Shown piece by piece: positions 32,563 to 42,979 of a DNA stretch of 49,456 nt. Below the pieces are notes generated by a model. The model searched no databases. It saw nothing but the letters and a program-made list of their open reading frames with translations, and was not told where the DNA came from. The position numbers and the translations under genes are program-made. Numbering within the stretch: position 1 is the stretch's first letter; the number at the start of each line of letters is the position of its first letter. Source of the stretch: Penium margaritaceum (taxonomy: Eukaryota; Streptophyta; Zygnematophyceae; Desmidiales; Peniaceae); assembly GCA_023375785.1 (NCBI GenBank), contig SZWC01015207.1, forward strand, positions 1 through 49,456, read 5' to 3'.

Positions 32563-33590
32563 TCATGCCTCGCGCAGGGTGGTTGGGTCCTCCGAGCATG
32601 ATGTGGAGTAGACTGAGAGAGCGTGCGCATCTTGAGCTCCAGGTGGGATGCGCGCGAGTGCAGCCGCGACAGGGTGCCGATGCTCATGGTGAAGCATGGC
32701 ATAGCCCAGTGCGGGGCCCAGGTGAAGGTCTACAATGATGGCCGAGGTGGTCAGGCCGTGGGCCTTGGTGCCAAGATCCCCAGTCACGACCGTGGGAGTG
32801 GAGGAGACACTTGGAGCCACAGGGGGCCGAGGTGCCACGGAGCGCGGTGCCACAGTTTGCACACTCACTGACGGCCTGGGTCGGAGGCTGCCGCCTGGGC
32901 CACGTGTGTAGCATGGCACGGCAGGAGATGGCAATGAGTCCGAAGGACCAACGGAGGCGGACGGGGTTTCTGGCTCGGAGGGGCCATCGGATGCAACCGG
33001 GGTTGCTTGCACTGAGGGGCCAACGGGCGCAGCTAGGACTGCTGGCCTAGAGGGGCCAATGGACGTGACTGGGGATGCCGGCCCAGAGAGGCAAGTAGAC
33101 GATATTGGGGCTGCTAGCCTAGAGGGGCCAACGGACGCGACTGGGGCTACCGGCCCGGAGGGGCCAATGGATGCGACTGGGGCTGCCGACCCGGAGGGGC
33201 CAGTGGACGCGACAGGAACTGCCAGCTCCGGAGGAATCGGTGGACGCGACTAGGGCTGCCGACCCGGAGGGGCTAGTGGACGCGACTGGGGCTGCCGGTC
33301 CAGAGGGGCCAGTGGACGCGACTTGAACTGCCGACCAGGAGGGGCCAGTGGACGTAACTGGGGCTATCGGCCGGGAGGGGACAGTGGACGTGACTGGGGC
33401 TGCTGGCCTGGAGGGGCCAGCAGACGCGACTAGGGCTGCTGGCCCGGAGGGGCTAGTGGACGCCACTTGGGCTGCTGGCCCGGAGGGGCTAAGGGATGTG
33501 TCATCCGGAAGCGGCAGGACGGAGGACGGACTCACCACTCCCCCACGCCACGGGATAGACACGGACAAGCTGGAGCGAATGAGGTCACGA
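32563..33590 (-). pseudogene. E3: linker with 36-bp minisatellite
   Basis: Two frames (33119-33598 and 32563-33012) cover a tandem 36-bp repeat, about 32955-33495, roughly fifteen units by length, encoding units such as STSPSGPAAPVA. The RT-side tail (YTRGPGGSLRPRPS, GDLGTKAHGLTT, ALARIPPGAQDAHALS) and integrase-side VVSPSSVLPLPDDTS are shared with E2. A frame change lies inside the repeat near 33240. Confidence 0.75.
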
Positions 33591-34490
33591 GGAATCAAGT
33601 CCTTGAAGAAGAGGGCATCGCGGGACTCGACGATGTAGTGCCGGGATGGATCCCAGAAGCGTCAGGCCTTGGACTGACGAGAGACACCAAGGAAGGTGCA
33701 AGGACATCCGTAGGGGGCGAGCTTGCCGCCCTGCTGCGGTGCGGGCAGCCACATAATGGCCACGCAGCCCCAGACGAGAGCCGGGTGGAGGTCAATGCAC
33801 TGACCGCACCAATACTGGTATGGCGTGGACTGATGGGGAAGCGGACCGTGGGGAATCCGGTTCCAGACCCATGTCATGTAGGCCATGGCTTCAAAATAGA
33901 AGCCATCAGAGAGACCGGACTCAACCTTCATGGTGCAGACGGAGTCGGCCATGGTACGGTTCCACCGTTCGGAGACACCATTCTGTGCGGGCGTGTAGGG
34001 CACAGATGTCTCATGGTGGATATCACGGGAGGCAAGAAAGGTCGTGGTCTCACCCATGTACTCACCAACGCAATCTGAGCGAAAGTGGCGTAGAGAGTGA
34101 CCACACTCGCGCTCCGCAAGGACAAGCCATTCCTGGATGGCACGGGCGACATCGCTTTTCTGCCAAAGGCAGAAGACCCAACGGTAGCGAGAATAGTCGT
34201 CAGTGAGGATGAGGACATAGCGGCCATGCTCTCTGACGAACTCGGTGGGAAGAGGGCCCATGACGTCAGAATGGACCGGGTCGAGAGGGGCGGATGCACG
34301 GGAGGAAGACAGAGGGTATGTGGACCGGTGCATCTTGCTCTGAGCGCAATTAATGCACTCTGTGGGGCACGGGAGAGGGAAGGTCTCTGGGTCAAGGCCC
34401 TTGGCCGGCTGGGTGCGGAATATCCTATCTATGGCAGCAGAGTGGACGTGGTAAAGGCGGCGGTGCAAGAGGCGGGTGTGCTAAGGAGAG
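33591..34490 (-). pseudogene. int: E3: integrase, nearly intact core
   Basis: One open frame (33662-34468) holds LLHRRLYHVHSA, CPTECINCAQSKMH (zinc residues present), VHSDVMGPLPTEF (first Asp), FRSDCVGEYMGE (second Asp), AQNGVSERWNRTMAD (Glu), MTWVWNRIPHGPLP and VWGCVAIMWLPAPQQGGK. A stop replaces the Trp of KAWRFWD at 33662. A CAG-to-TAG stop at 34481 separates it from the protease frame (SP-stop-HTRLL). Of the family I copies it has the most complete DDE core in a single frame. Confidence 0.85.
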
Positions 34491-35113
34491 AGCGTGGTGG
34501 TGACAAACACATGGCCTGTGGCAGGTAACGAGGAGGAGACTAAAGGAGAGGAGGAAAGACAAGGTACATGCCACAGGTTGCCACGGGCGGTGGCGTGTAG
34601 TACGACAAGACCGGACGGACGCAACGACACAGTGCCAATACCACGCGAGTGCACAACGTCCATGCTCATGCGGTCAAGGCCAATGACGGACAGGACGCTG
34701 AGCTCGAGACCTGGGACAAAGAGGACATTGGTCAGAAAGACATCACCAACAAGACCACGGAAACGAACGACACCGACATCGCGGACAGGCAACACCTGTC
34801 CGGAGCCCGTCCGGACACCGAAGACATCGCCAACAGGACCGAGCATGCTAAAGGCCTCATGGGAGGCCGTCATGCGATGCGTGGCCCTGGAGTCGATGAT
34901 CCAGGTCTCAGCAGGGTCCTGGAATGGGGTCACCAGATTGCTAACGGTCACATGGAAGCAAGCAAGAGACGCGGACGCGGTGGAAGGGGGTGGAAACCAG
35001 GACTGCCAATCATCCAGCCATGAAACGACGTCATGGAAGGGGGTAGAGGAGACCACGGGTAACGACGAGACAGACAATGAAATAGAACACGATCGTAGCT
35101 CAATCTCAGTCAT
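34484..35113 (-). pseudogene. pr: E3: aspartic protease and flanks
   Basis: One frame of about 210 codons holds TWIIDSRATHRMTASHEAF: the catalytic DSG is DSR (one G-to-A change), so activity is doubtful. LGPVGDVFGVRTGSGQVLPV, VFLTNVLFVPGLELSVLSV and HATARGNLWHVP follow. The N-terminal part (TEIELRSCSISLSV ... FHVTVSNLVTPF) is the gag-protease spacer shared with E1 and E2. Confidence 0.8.
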
Positions 35114-35149
35114 GTAGGGCTGGGTAAGAAAGTAGGAAGTGACGCAACT

Positions 35150-36535
35150 CGCACTTCCCTTGGGGGGGGGGGGCGAGGCAAGCCGAGCTGGAGCGCGATG
35201 AACTGCTCCAGCTGTCGCTCATGGGAGGACGACCCGGGAGTGTAGACCAAGTGTGGAGTGACGGCACTGGAGCCCGGGTAGGAGGAGGACTGTGCCGGTG
35301 AAGGAAACGGAGGCGTCGACGGCTACAAATGGTACTACTGCAACGCGGGTGTCTGCTGGACTGGCGGAGCTATCGGAGTGCCAGATCTGCTGGACGAGGC
35401 CGAGGCGTCAGGACCGGCGGCAGCTACGGCGGCAAAGGCGAGACATCGCTCCCGCAGGCGACGCATGGTGGCGATAACGCGTGCCTCGTTCGTCGGGAGA
35501 GGGCACGTGTACCACCCGTGCCCGGACTGGCCACAGTTGTGGCAGACCGAGCCACCACCGCTGGATCCAGTCGATGGTGGCTACTACTGTTGCGACGGAC
35601 CCTTGCCTTTCTTGTTCCAGCACTTCTTCTTCCCCAAATACAATGAGGCAGCTGCGGCAGGGGAAGCGACGGCCACGGAGGCGTCCGCAGGGGAGACGAG
35701 GGCCTCTGTGTGCTGGAGTCGGGACTCAAAATGAGCTTCCTCAATCCGAAGGAAGAGCTCGTATGCCCAAGGCATGAGGGTGCCCTGGGCCACCATGGTG
35801 GAGACGACGTCTTGGGAGTAGTGCACAAATACGTCCGCGTACGCGTCGGTGGCACCGCACTTGATGGTGAGGAGCGCTGCCAAAGGGGGTGGGGCAGAGG
35901 TGCCGAGACGATGAAGGATCTCCTCCGCCTGCTGCCAGTAGGCGGTGACCGTTTTGGTCCCCGCCATATGCAGGGAGTTGAACTCCCGGAGCAGACGGCT
36001 GGTCTTAGCATCGCAGGACAGGCGATGGGGACGAGTAAGGACGTGCCACGCGGCTGCAGGGTTTGGCGTGATGCCAGCGGTGAAGTTGTCGAGGAAAGGC
36101 TCTAGGGCCAGACGGGAAGCCGGAGGGGCGACGGGACGAGGGCACGTGCGGCGCGACCAGCGTCATACAACTGGTCGGCCTGGGTGGGGTCATACGAGAG
36201 GGTTTAGTATTCCCACAGGCCCTTGCCTTGCGCCCAGATCCGTAAGCTGAGCTCCCATCTCCGGAACTGCTCGCCGGCCTGAAGCGGCAAAGGCGGCGTC
36301 TCAAAATCCTGCCTGCGGTCTGCACCCAGAGTAGGGCCAAGGATGGAGGTCATAGTCTGCCGCTAGCGCTGAGTCTGCTGCTGCGCTGGTAATGCGTGGC
36401 GGCAGACACAGTGGGGCTGGCGTGCCCTGAAAGAATTAATGGTGGCAGCGCACTAGTGGCAGCGTGGGAGGCTAATGGTTGTAGCGCTGCAAGCTTCTGC
36501 GTCAAGGCAGCGAGTTGATGGTGAAGAGCAGCCAT
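35150..36535 (-). pseudogene. gag: E3: gag
   Basis: The start at 36535 is ATGGCTG (MAALHHQLAALTQKLAAL), a Leu/Ala heptad-like helix that serves as the reference N-terminus for this family. The frame breaks near 36350. The core (35584-35967) shows AGTKTVTAYWQQAEEILHRL, YADVFVHYSQDVVST, MPWAYELFLRIEEAHFESR and GKKKCWNKKGKG. The knuckle CHNCGQSGHGWYTC is intact (about 35505-35550), after a TAG in the Gln run. The ERQLEQFIALQLGLPRPPP tail ends near 35170. Confidence 0.8.
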
Positions 36536-37810
36536 GGGGTCACGGTTGCCGCCAACGACGCCGGAGGGCTGCTACTGCTGCTATTGCTGCTGCTGTTGTT
36601 GCTGCTGCTACTCCTGATACTGCTGCTCCTGCAGCTGCTAGAGGAAAGGAGGACTCGGGGTCCCCCCAACAGAGGAGGACCCCTCCTCATATGGATTGTT
36701 AGTCATATTGGATTATGGTGCCTCTCTTTCCCTTCTTTTGTTTTTTTCCTTCTCTCTTTGTGGGTTGCTGATGTCAGCAGTGATGTCAGTCGAGGATGGC
36801 TAACGTCAGCAGACGCTACTACAGTGTGTCCAGGGCTACTGCTTTGTGTTTTTTTGTTGATGACGTCAGTAGTGATGTCAGCGGGCGGCCGCTGACTTCA
36901 GCAGTGGTTGATGTAACCGTTGCTACGCGGTTGTAGCCGCTATTGTTGCTGCTGCTGCTACTACTGCTGCTACTGCTGATGCTGCTACTACTGTTGCTAC
37001 TGCTACTATTGCTATTAATTCTGCTGCTGCTGCTACTGCTACTACTGCTGCTGCTATTGCTATTGCTACTACTGCTGCTGCTGCTGCTGTTGCGGGGTGG
37101 GGATCATGATTTTTTCCTTTCTTCTTGCTCATCACTATGAGCTTGCTGCTCGCTGCGACCAACGAGCCGCGAGCAGTGAGCTCGCTGCTCGCTCCTCGCT
37201 GGCCGCTGCGAGCAGCGAGCTCGTTGCCAGCAGCTCACTGCTCGCAACGAGCAGCGAGATGCAAGCAGATGCGGCTGTTGCTCCTGCTGGCTGCCCCTGC
37301 AGCCGCTGCCGCTGCTACTGCTACCACCGGCTGCTACTACTACGAGCTGCTGCAAGCTGCTTTTTCAGCCTGCTGCTGCTCGCTGTTGATGCTTCAGCTG
37401 CGGGCTGCTGCTGTTGCGAGCTGCTACTGTTGCCCGCTGCTGCTGTGTGCAGTTGCTGCTGGCTACTACTACCACTGCTCGCTGAGCTCCAAGCTGTTGC
37501 TGCTACTGCAAGCTGCTGCTGTCAGTCACACCTAGATGACGTCGCCGTGTGCGTCTTTGCCAGCAGTCGCCTGACGTGGCCTGCCGCTCACCTCCTTGCG
37601 TCAAGCGTGGGGGTCAATGCTGCCAAAAAAAATCCGGCAGCATTTCCCCTGGCACAGTGGCCGTGGGGAAAACTATGACGCCACCACCAGGCCGGTCAAT
37701 GCTCCCGGAAAAAAATCCGGCAGCATTTCACCTGCACTTGCGCGTATGGGGGTCCGCCGGTGTTGTCTGGCACCTGTACTTCAGTCTTCTACTGCTGCTG
37801 CTATGCTCCG
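36536..37810 (-). repeat. E3: CAG/CTG-rich leader with palindromic core
   Basis: Block III is about 36562-36645, TGAYRTCA clusters 36769-36900, block II 36935-37095 (almost pure CTG/CTA), a G/T spacer about 37096-37130, a dense GAGC/GCTC palindromic block 37135-37265 and block I 37265-37530. Then the segment next to the primer-binding site contains AATCCGGCAGCATTTC twice (about 37627 and 37715, 88 bases apart). Confidence 0.8.
36769..36900. promoter_or_regulatory. E3: 12-bp-spaced TGAYRTCA clusters
   Basis: Sites start at 36769 and 36781 (both TGATGTCA, 12 apart), then at 36861 (TGACGTCA, the full CRE/bZIP palindrome) and 36873 (TGATGTCA, 12 apart). TGACTTCA (one change) is at 36893. The location is conserved with E1 and E2. 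Confidence 0.6.
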
Positions 37811-37822
37811 GCTCTGATACCA
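37811..37822 (-). promoter_or_regulatory. E3: primer-binding site (initiator Met-tRNA)
   Basis: TGGTATCAGAGC on the minus strand, the common plant copia site complementary to the 3' end of initiator Met-tRNA. It directly abuts the LTR end (AAACAGAAATG on the plus strand). Confidence 0.88.
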
Positions 37823-38027
37823 AAACAGAAATGCTAGGTAACATGTTGGGGCAGCAGCGTTGATGTAGCGTGCGGGCTTCCACGCTCGTTGCTTAAGTCT
37901 GCTGCCCCCTCAGTCTGCTGCTCTAGAGACTAAGTCTGGAAGCTCTGGGTTTGTTATTCAGAAGTACGCGCGCCAGTGTTAGCGCCAGAAAGCATCTGAA
38001 AACTGAAAGTAACTGATTAGGAATGAA
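37823..38027 (-). mobile_element. E3: 5' LTR fragment
   Basis: Only the primer-proximal 205 bases are present. They match the E3 3' LTR from its end to the GATTAGGAATGAA point, where family II LTR sequence takes over without a target duplication. Confidence 0.82.
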
Positions 38028-38484
38028 CCCGCTGTGCCGCGGCGCACAGCGGGTGTCGCACGCGGCGGTCCAAGAGCTGTCCTAAAACCGGCCCAAAACC
38101 ACTGTTTTGGCCGTAACTCTGCGCACACATGTCAGAATGCTGTGCCGTCTGAACCTAGACGTGCAGAATCTTGAGCCGGACGCTACGACTGGTCACACAC
38201 ACAAGTCCAGCATCAATCTGTGGAAGGACAATGCAAAACATGCAAATCGGCCTCAAGAGCCTGGCCACCGAGAAAACTCTAGCGTCTGCAGAAAAACTGC
38301 AGAGTACCCCATCAAGCACCCGGGACGTCATGGCAGCCGCCTGGTGGCTGCTGGTGGGTGAATCCACCAACCATCAGTGCTCCGGCGCCAGCTGGGCCCG
38401 CATCAGGGATCTGCACGAGCATGGACACAGCCGAGTGGTCACAATAAGCTGTACAAACGGACGGAAACAGCTCACATCACAACA
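38028..38484 (-). mobile_element. E4: 3' LTR, missing its terminal part
   Basis: It matches the 5' LTR (45290-45828) over about 355 bases and continues past it to the TGTTGTGATG start at 38484. It lacks the last roughly 185 bases that the 5' LTR shows. PPT CATGGGGGAG follows at 38485-38494. Confidence 0.8.
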
Positions 38485-38585
38485 CTCCCCCATGACCCGA
38501 TGGTACGCATGTCCATACGCGTGCAGAACTGACACATGTGCACAACTAGATGTACAACAGTCCATGCTCACACACCCCACTCTCA

Positions 38586-38607
38586 NNNNNNNNNNNNNNN
38601 NNNNNNN
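38586..38607. other. 22-N assembly gap with duplicated flank
   Basis: The 181 bases before the gap (38405-38585) are repeated after it (38608-38788) with two differences seen. The repeat starts at the first base after the Ns. The second copy again ends the LTR (38687) and shows the PPT (38688-38697). Confidence 0.95.
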
Positions 38608-38785
38608 AGGGATCTGCACGAGCATGGACACGGCCGAGTGGTCACAGTAAGCTGTACAAACGGACGGAAACAGCTCACATCACAACACTCCCCCATGACC
38701 CGATGGTACGCATGTCCATACGCGTGCAGAACTGACACATGTGCACAACTAGATGTACAACAGTCCATGCTCACACACCCCACTC

Positions 38786-40447
38786 TCACCCACTCTCAGG
38801 CAAGGGGCGTAGCCCGACAGAATGAATGGCCACCATGAACTTTCCACGCGCAAGCGCCTTGGTCAAGAAGTCTGCCCGCTGCATGTCTGTGCCGACCCAG
38901 ATGACAGAGATCACCTGTCACTCCACAAGATCATGCACAAAGTGATGCTCAACAGCAATGTGCTTCGTGCGTGCATGAAACACACCAGAGTTGTCTGCGA
39001 TGGCAAGGGCACTCTGGTTGTCACAGCGTAGAACAATGCAGGGCACAGACTGACGCAACTCACGAAACAGACGCTGCAGCGACACCGCCTCAGCAGCCCC
39101 AGCCCCCACAGCAACATACTCTGCCTCCGATGAGCTACATGCGATACAACCCTGCTTGCCACTACGCCACGACACAGCGATGCCACCAAGCAGGAATACG
39201 TAGCCTGTCAGGCTGCGCCCATCAGGACTCCACGCCCAGTCGCTGTCTGTGTAGCCGTCGACTACTACCGTACACTGCCGTCGAAAGCAGAGTCCGAGGT
39301 ACGATGTGGACACCACGTACCGCACCACTCGCACAGCAGCATGAAGGGCTCTTGCCCAAGGACACTGTGAGAATTGTGCAAGGAGGTTGACGGCAAAGGT
39401 AATGTCGGGTCGTGTGGTAGTGGCCAAGTACATCAAGGAGCCGATGAGGCGTAAGTACAGGGTCACGTCCACTGTCTCCCCCAGGTCTGCGGGATCATCC
39501 ACCTTCAGAGCATCCTGCCCGTCAGGTGTGATGGGGGTGGAGGCTATAGGAACTGCACCCAAGAGGTCAGCAAACCGCTCCCCCACAACATGGGCGTAAC
39601 GTGCTTGGTGTAACAAGAGTGTCCTTCGCTGGCGATCACGCACGATCTCCATCCCGAGAAACACAACTGCAGGACTAAGGTCCTTCATCCTGTAGGCAGC
39701 CTGGAGAACTACCTTGGCCTCCTTCACGGCCTCCATAAAAGGAGACGCAATCAGGAGGTCGTCCACGTAGACCAGGATGGCAGTGAAGCTATCAGCTGTC
39801 CGTCTAAGAAAGAGGGACGGGTCAACGTCACTCTGTACGTAACCGGCACATGTCAGTGTACCAGTGATCTCCAAATTCCAGCACCTGGGTGACTGTTTCA
39901 GGCCGTACAAGGCCTTGCGCAAGCGCCAGACCTTGTCACCGACCTCGAACCCAGGTGGCTGGACCATGTAGATCTCCTCCTCTACGGTGCCATGGAGGAA
40001 TGCATTGTTCACGTCCATCTGGTGCAGCTCCCAGTCGTGGTGAGCAGCAACCCCGAACAGAGCGCGAGTCGTGGTCATGCAGCCAACCGGTGCAAAGGTG
40101 TCAGTGAATTCCACTCCCTCAACATGCGAGAACCCCTTGGCCGTCAAGCAAGCCTTGTAGCGATCGAGTGTGCCATCAGGATTCACCTTCTTGCGAAAGA
40201 CCCACTTGGCCTGTACAGCCCTCCGCCCAGGCGGGAGGTCGACAAGCTCATAGACACCGTGCTCACGGATGGCTCTCAGCTCATCCTCACAAGCAGCACA
40301 CCGCAGGTCTGCATCGTGAGCTGAGAGTGCCTCCTTCAACGTGCCTGGATCAGGCATCATTGAGGGAGCGCTCCGGGTGGCTAAGACACACGCCTCCGGA
40401 CTCGGTCTGACCGTGACAAGGTCGGCTGCGGCATCGCAAGCGACCAA
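38786..40447 (-). CDS. rt: E4: reverse transcriptase and RNase H
   Basis: The 509-codon open part (38918-40447) carries CEDELRAIREHGVYELVDLP, AKWVFRKKVNPDGTLDRYK, LTAKGFSHVEGVEFTDTFAP, HDWELHQMDVNNAFLHGTV, YMVQPPGFEVGDK, YGLKQSPRCWN, LVYVDDLLIAS (intact catalytic Asp pair), TTTRPDITFAVNLLAQFSQ, GYTDSDWAWSPDGRS, WRSGKQGCIACSSSEAEYVA, RCDNQSALAIADNSG and RTKHIAVEHHF. These are all main RT and RNase H residues. A TGA (38918-38920) stands where E5 has Arg, then ADFLTKALARGKF continues to a natural stop near 38786. It would make and degrade the RNA-DNA hybrid in the particle. Confidence 0.88.
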
Positions 40448-41527
40448 GAACTCTCAAGAGACCAACTTGTGGCCGACATGGCATGCTGGGTGAATCTCGG
40501 TGTAGTCTGCCTGGACACTCAGGCCAAGGGCCTTTGTGCCGGGCTCGCCACTCTGAACACTACGAGTCGGTCGTCAAGGCACAGGGTCAGCAGTCCGCTG
40601 AGCTCTAGAGGGCAATGGTCGCAGGCGACCGCCAGGCTCGCGGGCGTACCTCGACGCAGTGCTCGCCTCAGGCTGCGGGGAAGGCTATTGTGCAAGAGTC
40701 ATAGGAGGCATGGGCGGATGCACGGGAGTGGGTGTGACGGAGGGGACTGACACTGGTAAGGGGTCAGGTGTACCACAGGGGACCGGCACTGGCACCAGTA
40801 CGGGATCAGGTGTGCCCGAAGGGTCTGACACCGACACAGGGTCAGGTGTACCAGAGGGAACTGACGCTCGTACGGGATCAGGTGTGTCACAGGGAACTGG
40901 AGCCCGCACGGGATCCGGTGTGGAACAAGGAAGTGGCACAGGATCAGGTGTGTCGGATGGTACGGATGAGGCTACTGGACCCACAGCCACGATGGCCGGA
41001 TCGTCAGCAGCCGAAGACCGATCTGCAGGTGAGGAAGCCCGGCCGGACCCATCCCCAGGACTAGTCTCCTCCATCCGCCGGGAGGCCACACAGGTAGGAA
41101 TGTGGTTGGCGGCCAGCGACAGAATGCTAGACAAGTCGCGGTAGGTGAGAGTCTCAAAGAAGAGAGCATCTTGAGACTCGACAATGCGATGACGAGGAGG
41201 GTCCCAAAACCGCCAGGCCTTCGACCAAGGGGAGATTCCAAGTAAGGCACACATGCGTCCCCGAGGTGAAACCTTAGAAACCTGCTGGTCCTCGGTGTAC
41301 CAGACACAAGCGAGAGACCCCCAAACGCGAGCAAGATGGAGATCAGCGCGATGGCCAAACCACAGCTCATACGGCGTGACATGGTCTGGAAGCGGACCAT
41401 GCAACAAGCGGTTCCAGACCCATGTCATGTAGGAGAAGCCCTCAAAGGCAAAGGACTCCGGTAGACCGCACTCAGATCGCATAGCGCGAACCGCATCCTC
41501 CATGGTGCGGTTCCAACGCTCAGACAC
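40448..41527 (-). CDS. int: E4: integrase C-terminus and linker
   Basis: The frame opens after a TAG (41537-41539) within the conserved TPQQNG motif. SERWNRTMEDAVRAMRSECG supplies the catalytic Glu, then MTWVWNRLLHGPLP, VWGSLACVWYTEDQQVSKVS, CALLGISPWSKAWRFWD and FFETLTYRDLSS give the C-terminal domain. A Pro/Thr/Asp-rich linker with about five loose repeats of CDTPDPVRASVP type follows instead of the family I 36-bp repeat. In-frame stops: TAG 40685, TGA 40574 and TGA 40454. Confidence 0.82.
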
Positions 41528-41536
41528 ACCGTTCTG

Positions 41537-42979
41537 CTATGGTGTAGCAGGGGCGGAGAGCGGGTGAAAGATACCGTGCTCGGCAAAGTAGGCATCCATC
41601 TCGCCCAAGAACTCGCCACCACGATCTGAACGGAATGTGTGCAGATTGTGACGAGACTGACGCTCAGCCATCACAAGCCACAGGCGGACTGCCAATGCGG
41701 CATCGCTCTTGTGGCGCAGGCTGTAGACCCACCGCATCCGCGTGAAGTCATCAGTCAGGGTGAGAACGTATCGACCCCGATCAGAGAGGGACTCGACTGG
41801 AAGAGGGCCGAGAAGGTCCGAGTGAACCAACTCAAGTGGGCGCAGTGCCCGGGAGGAGGAGTCAGGGTAAGAGCAGCGATGCATCTTACCCTGGGCGCAA
41901 AAAAGACAGTCGGTCTTGGGCGGCTTCTCAAAAGAAGTTGCGTCAAGACCGAGGGCTGGCTGAGTACAAATGAGCTTGGACACAGTGTCTGAGCTCACAT
42001 GGCAGAGGCGATGGTGTAACAAGCGCTGGTGTTCCGGGGAGAGAACACCAGTGAAAAACACTTGCGCAAAATGAGAAGGGGAAGGAGAAGCAGAGGGAGT
42101 GCAATGAGACACACGATACAGGTCATCAACAACAGAGGCACGAAGCACAACGGCACGTGTGTCAAGAGCAGTCACTGTGGCAGAGTCAGCAGAGTGCTCA
42201 ACAGTGAGGCCCATCCTGGTGCATGCACGAACAGAGAGCAGGCTGAGCTCAAGAGCAGGGACAAAGAGCACATCAGAAATGTACAAGGGGCCAGACGGAC
42301 CATCGAACCGCACAACCCCAACTCCCTGTACACGCAACGACTGACCAGACCCTGTGTGAACAGACCAAACAGACGCAACGGGACCCAGCACAACGAAGTC
42401 ACTACGACGACAGGTTATGTGATGACTGGCCCCAGAGTCAATAATCCAGGTGCCACTCGGCTCACGACCAGTCGTCGACACTGAGCAACGTGCCACATAA
42501 CACTCTGCCTCTGCTGGGCACTCAGCAGAGGACTCGCAACAACGACGGAAAACTCGGATATGTGACTCGGCAAGCCAGTCGATACTGTTAGGTCCATCCT
42601 CATCGCAAGCCACCATAGCTCCACCACAAGCATCATCACAAGCAACAGACGCAGTACGACAAGCTGTGCCGGGACCACTCGGCTGTGACAACACACTCAC
42701 ACCTCCCTGAGTACAAAGCGCCAGCAGCTGACGAAGCTCTGCGATCGTGCGATCCCGAGGGTCCACCTCACTGCTGCCGCCTGATGAAACGGGTACGTCT
42801 GCAGCACTCGTGGTCGCGGCGCGCCTAGTCCGTGTGTCTCTCGAGGAAGTTCGCTGTGCGTGCGCCGCCTGGAGGCCGCGCATGATCCAAGTCCAGTCAA
42901 GTGGTTGCTCACACTCTGTGTAGTGGTGAGCGCCTCCACAGTTGTTGCAGTGGACAAAACGTCCACTACCACTACTCAC
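41537..42979 (-). CDS. pr-int: E4: zinc knuckle, protease and integrase core
   Basis: 480 open codons. The knuckle CNNCGGAHHYTEC is one residue shorter than CX2CX4HX4C. A spacer leads to the protease GTWIIDSGASHHITC (intact DSGA), HTGSGQSLRVQGVGVVRF and LYISDVLFVPALELSLLSV. The pre-integrase domain is LLHHRLCHVSSD ... CLFCAQGKMHRC. The integrase core has LVHSDLLGPLPVES (first Asp) and FRSDRGGEFLGE (second Asp), up to SAPATP and the TAG at 41537. Every catalytic residue visible here is intact. It is the best preserved protease-integrase of the window. Confidence 0.88.
   Translation of the reverse strand: MSSGSGRFVHCNNCGGAHHYTECEQPLDWTWIMRGLQAAHAQRTSSRDTRTRRAATTSAADVPVSSGGSSEVDPRDRTIAELRQLLALCTQGGVSVLSQPSGPGTACRTASVACDDACGGAMVACDEDGPNSIDWLAESHIRVFRRCCESSAECPAEAECYVARCSVSTTGREPSGTWIIDSGASHHITCRRSDFVVLGPVASVWSVHTGSGQSLRVQGVGVVRFDGPSGPLYISDVLFVPALELSLLSVRACTRMGLTVEHSADSATVTALDTRAVVLRASVVDDLYRVSHCTPSASPSPSHFAQVFFTGVLSPEHQRLLHHRLCHVSSDTVSKLICTQPALGLDATSFEKPPKTDCLFCAQGKMHRCSYPDSSSRALRPLELVHSDLLGPLPVESLSDRGRYVLTLTDDFTRMRWVYSLRHKSDAALAVRLWLVMAERQSRHNLHTFRSDRGGEFLGEMDAYFAEHGIFHPLSAPATP

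Larger units (their letters stand above)
30083..38027 (-). mobile_element. E3: family I copia element, 5' LTR truncated
   Basis: Minus-strand element with 3' LTR, PPT, RNase H, RT, linker, integrase, protease, gag, CAG-rich leader, an uninterrupted primer-binding site and 205 bases of 5' LTR. It lies in the E1 3' LTR with TAACA (30078-30082) as the expected target-duplication half. The other half is not seen because its 5' LTR breaks at 38027 against E4 sequence. Stops and frameshifts are spread over the coding region. Confidence 0.87.
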
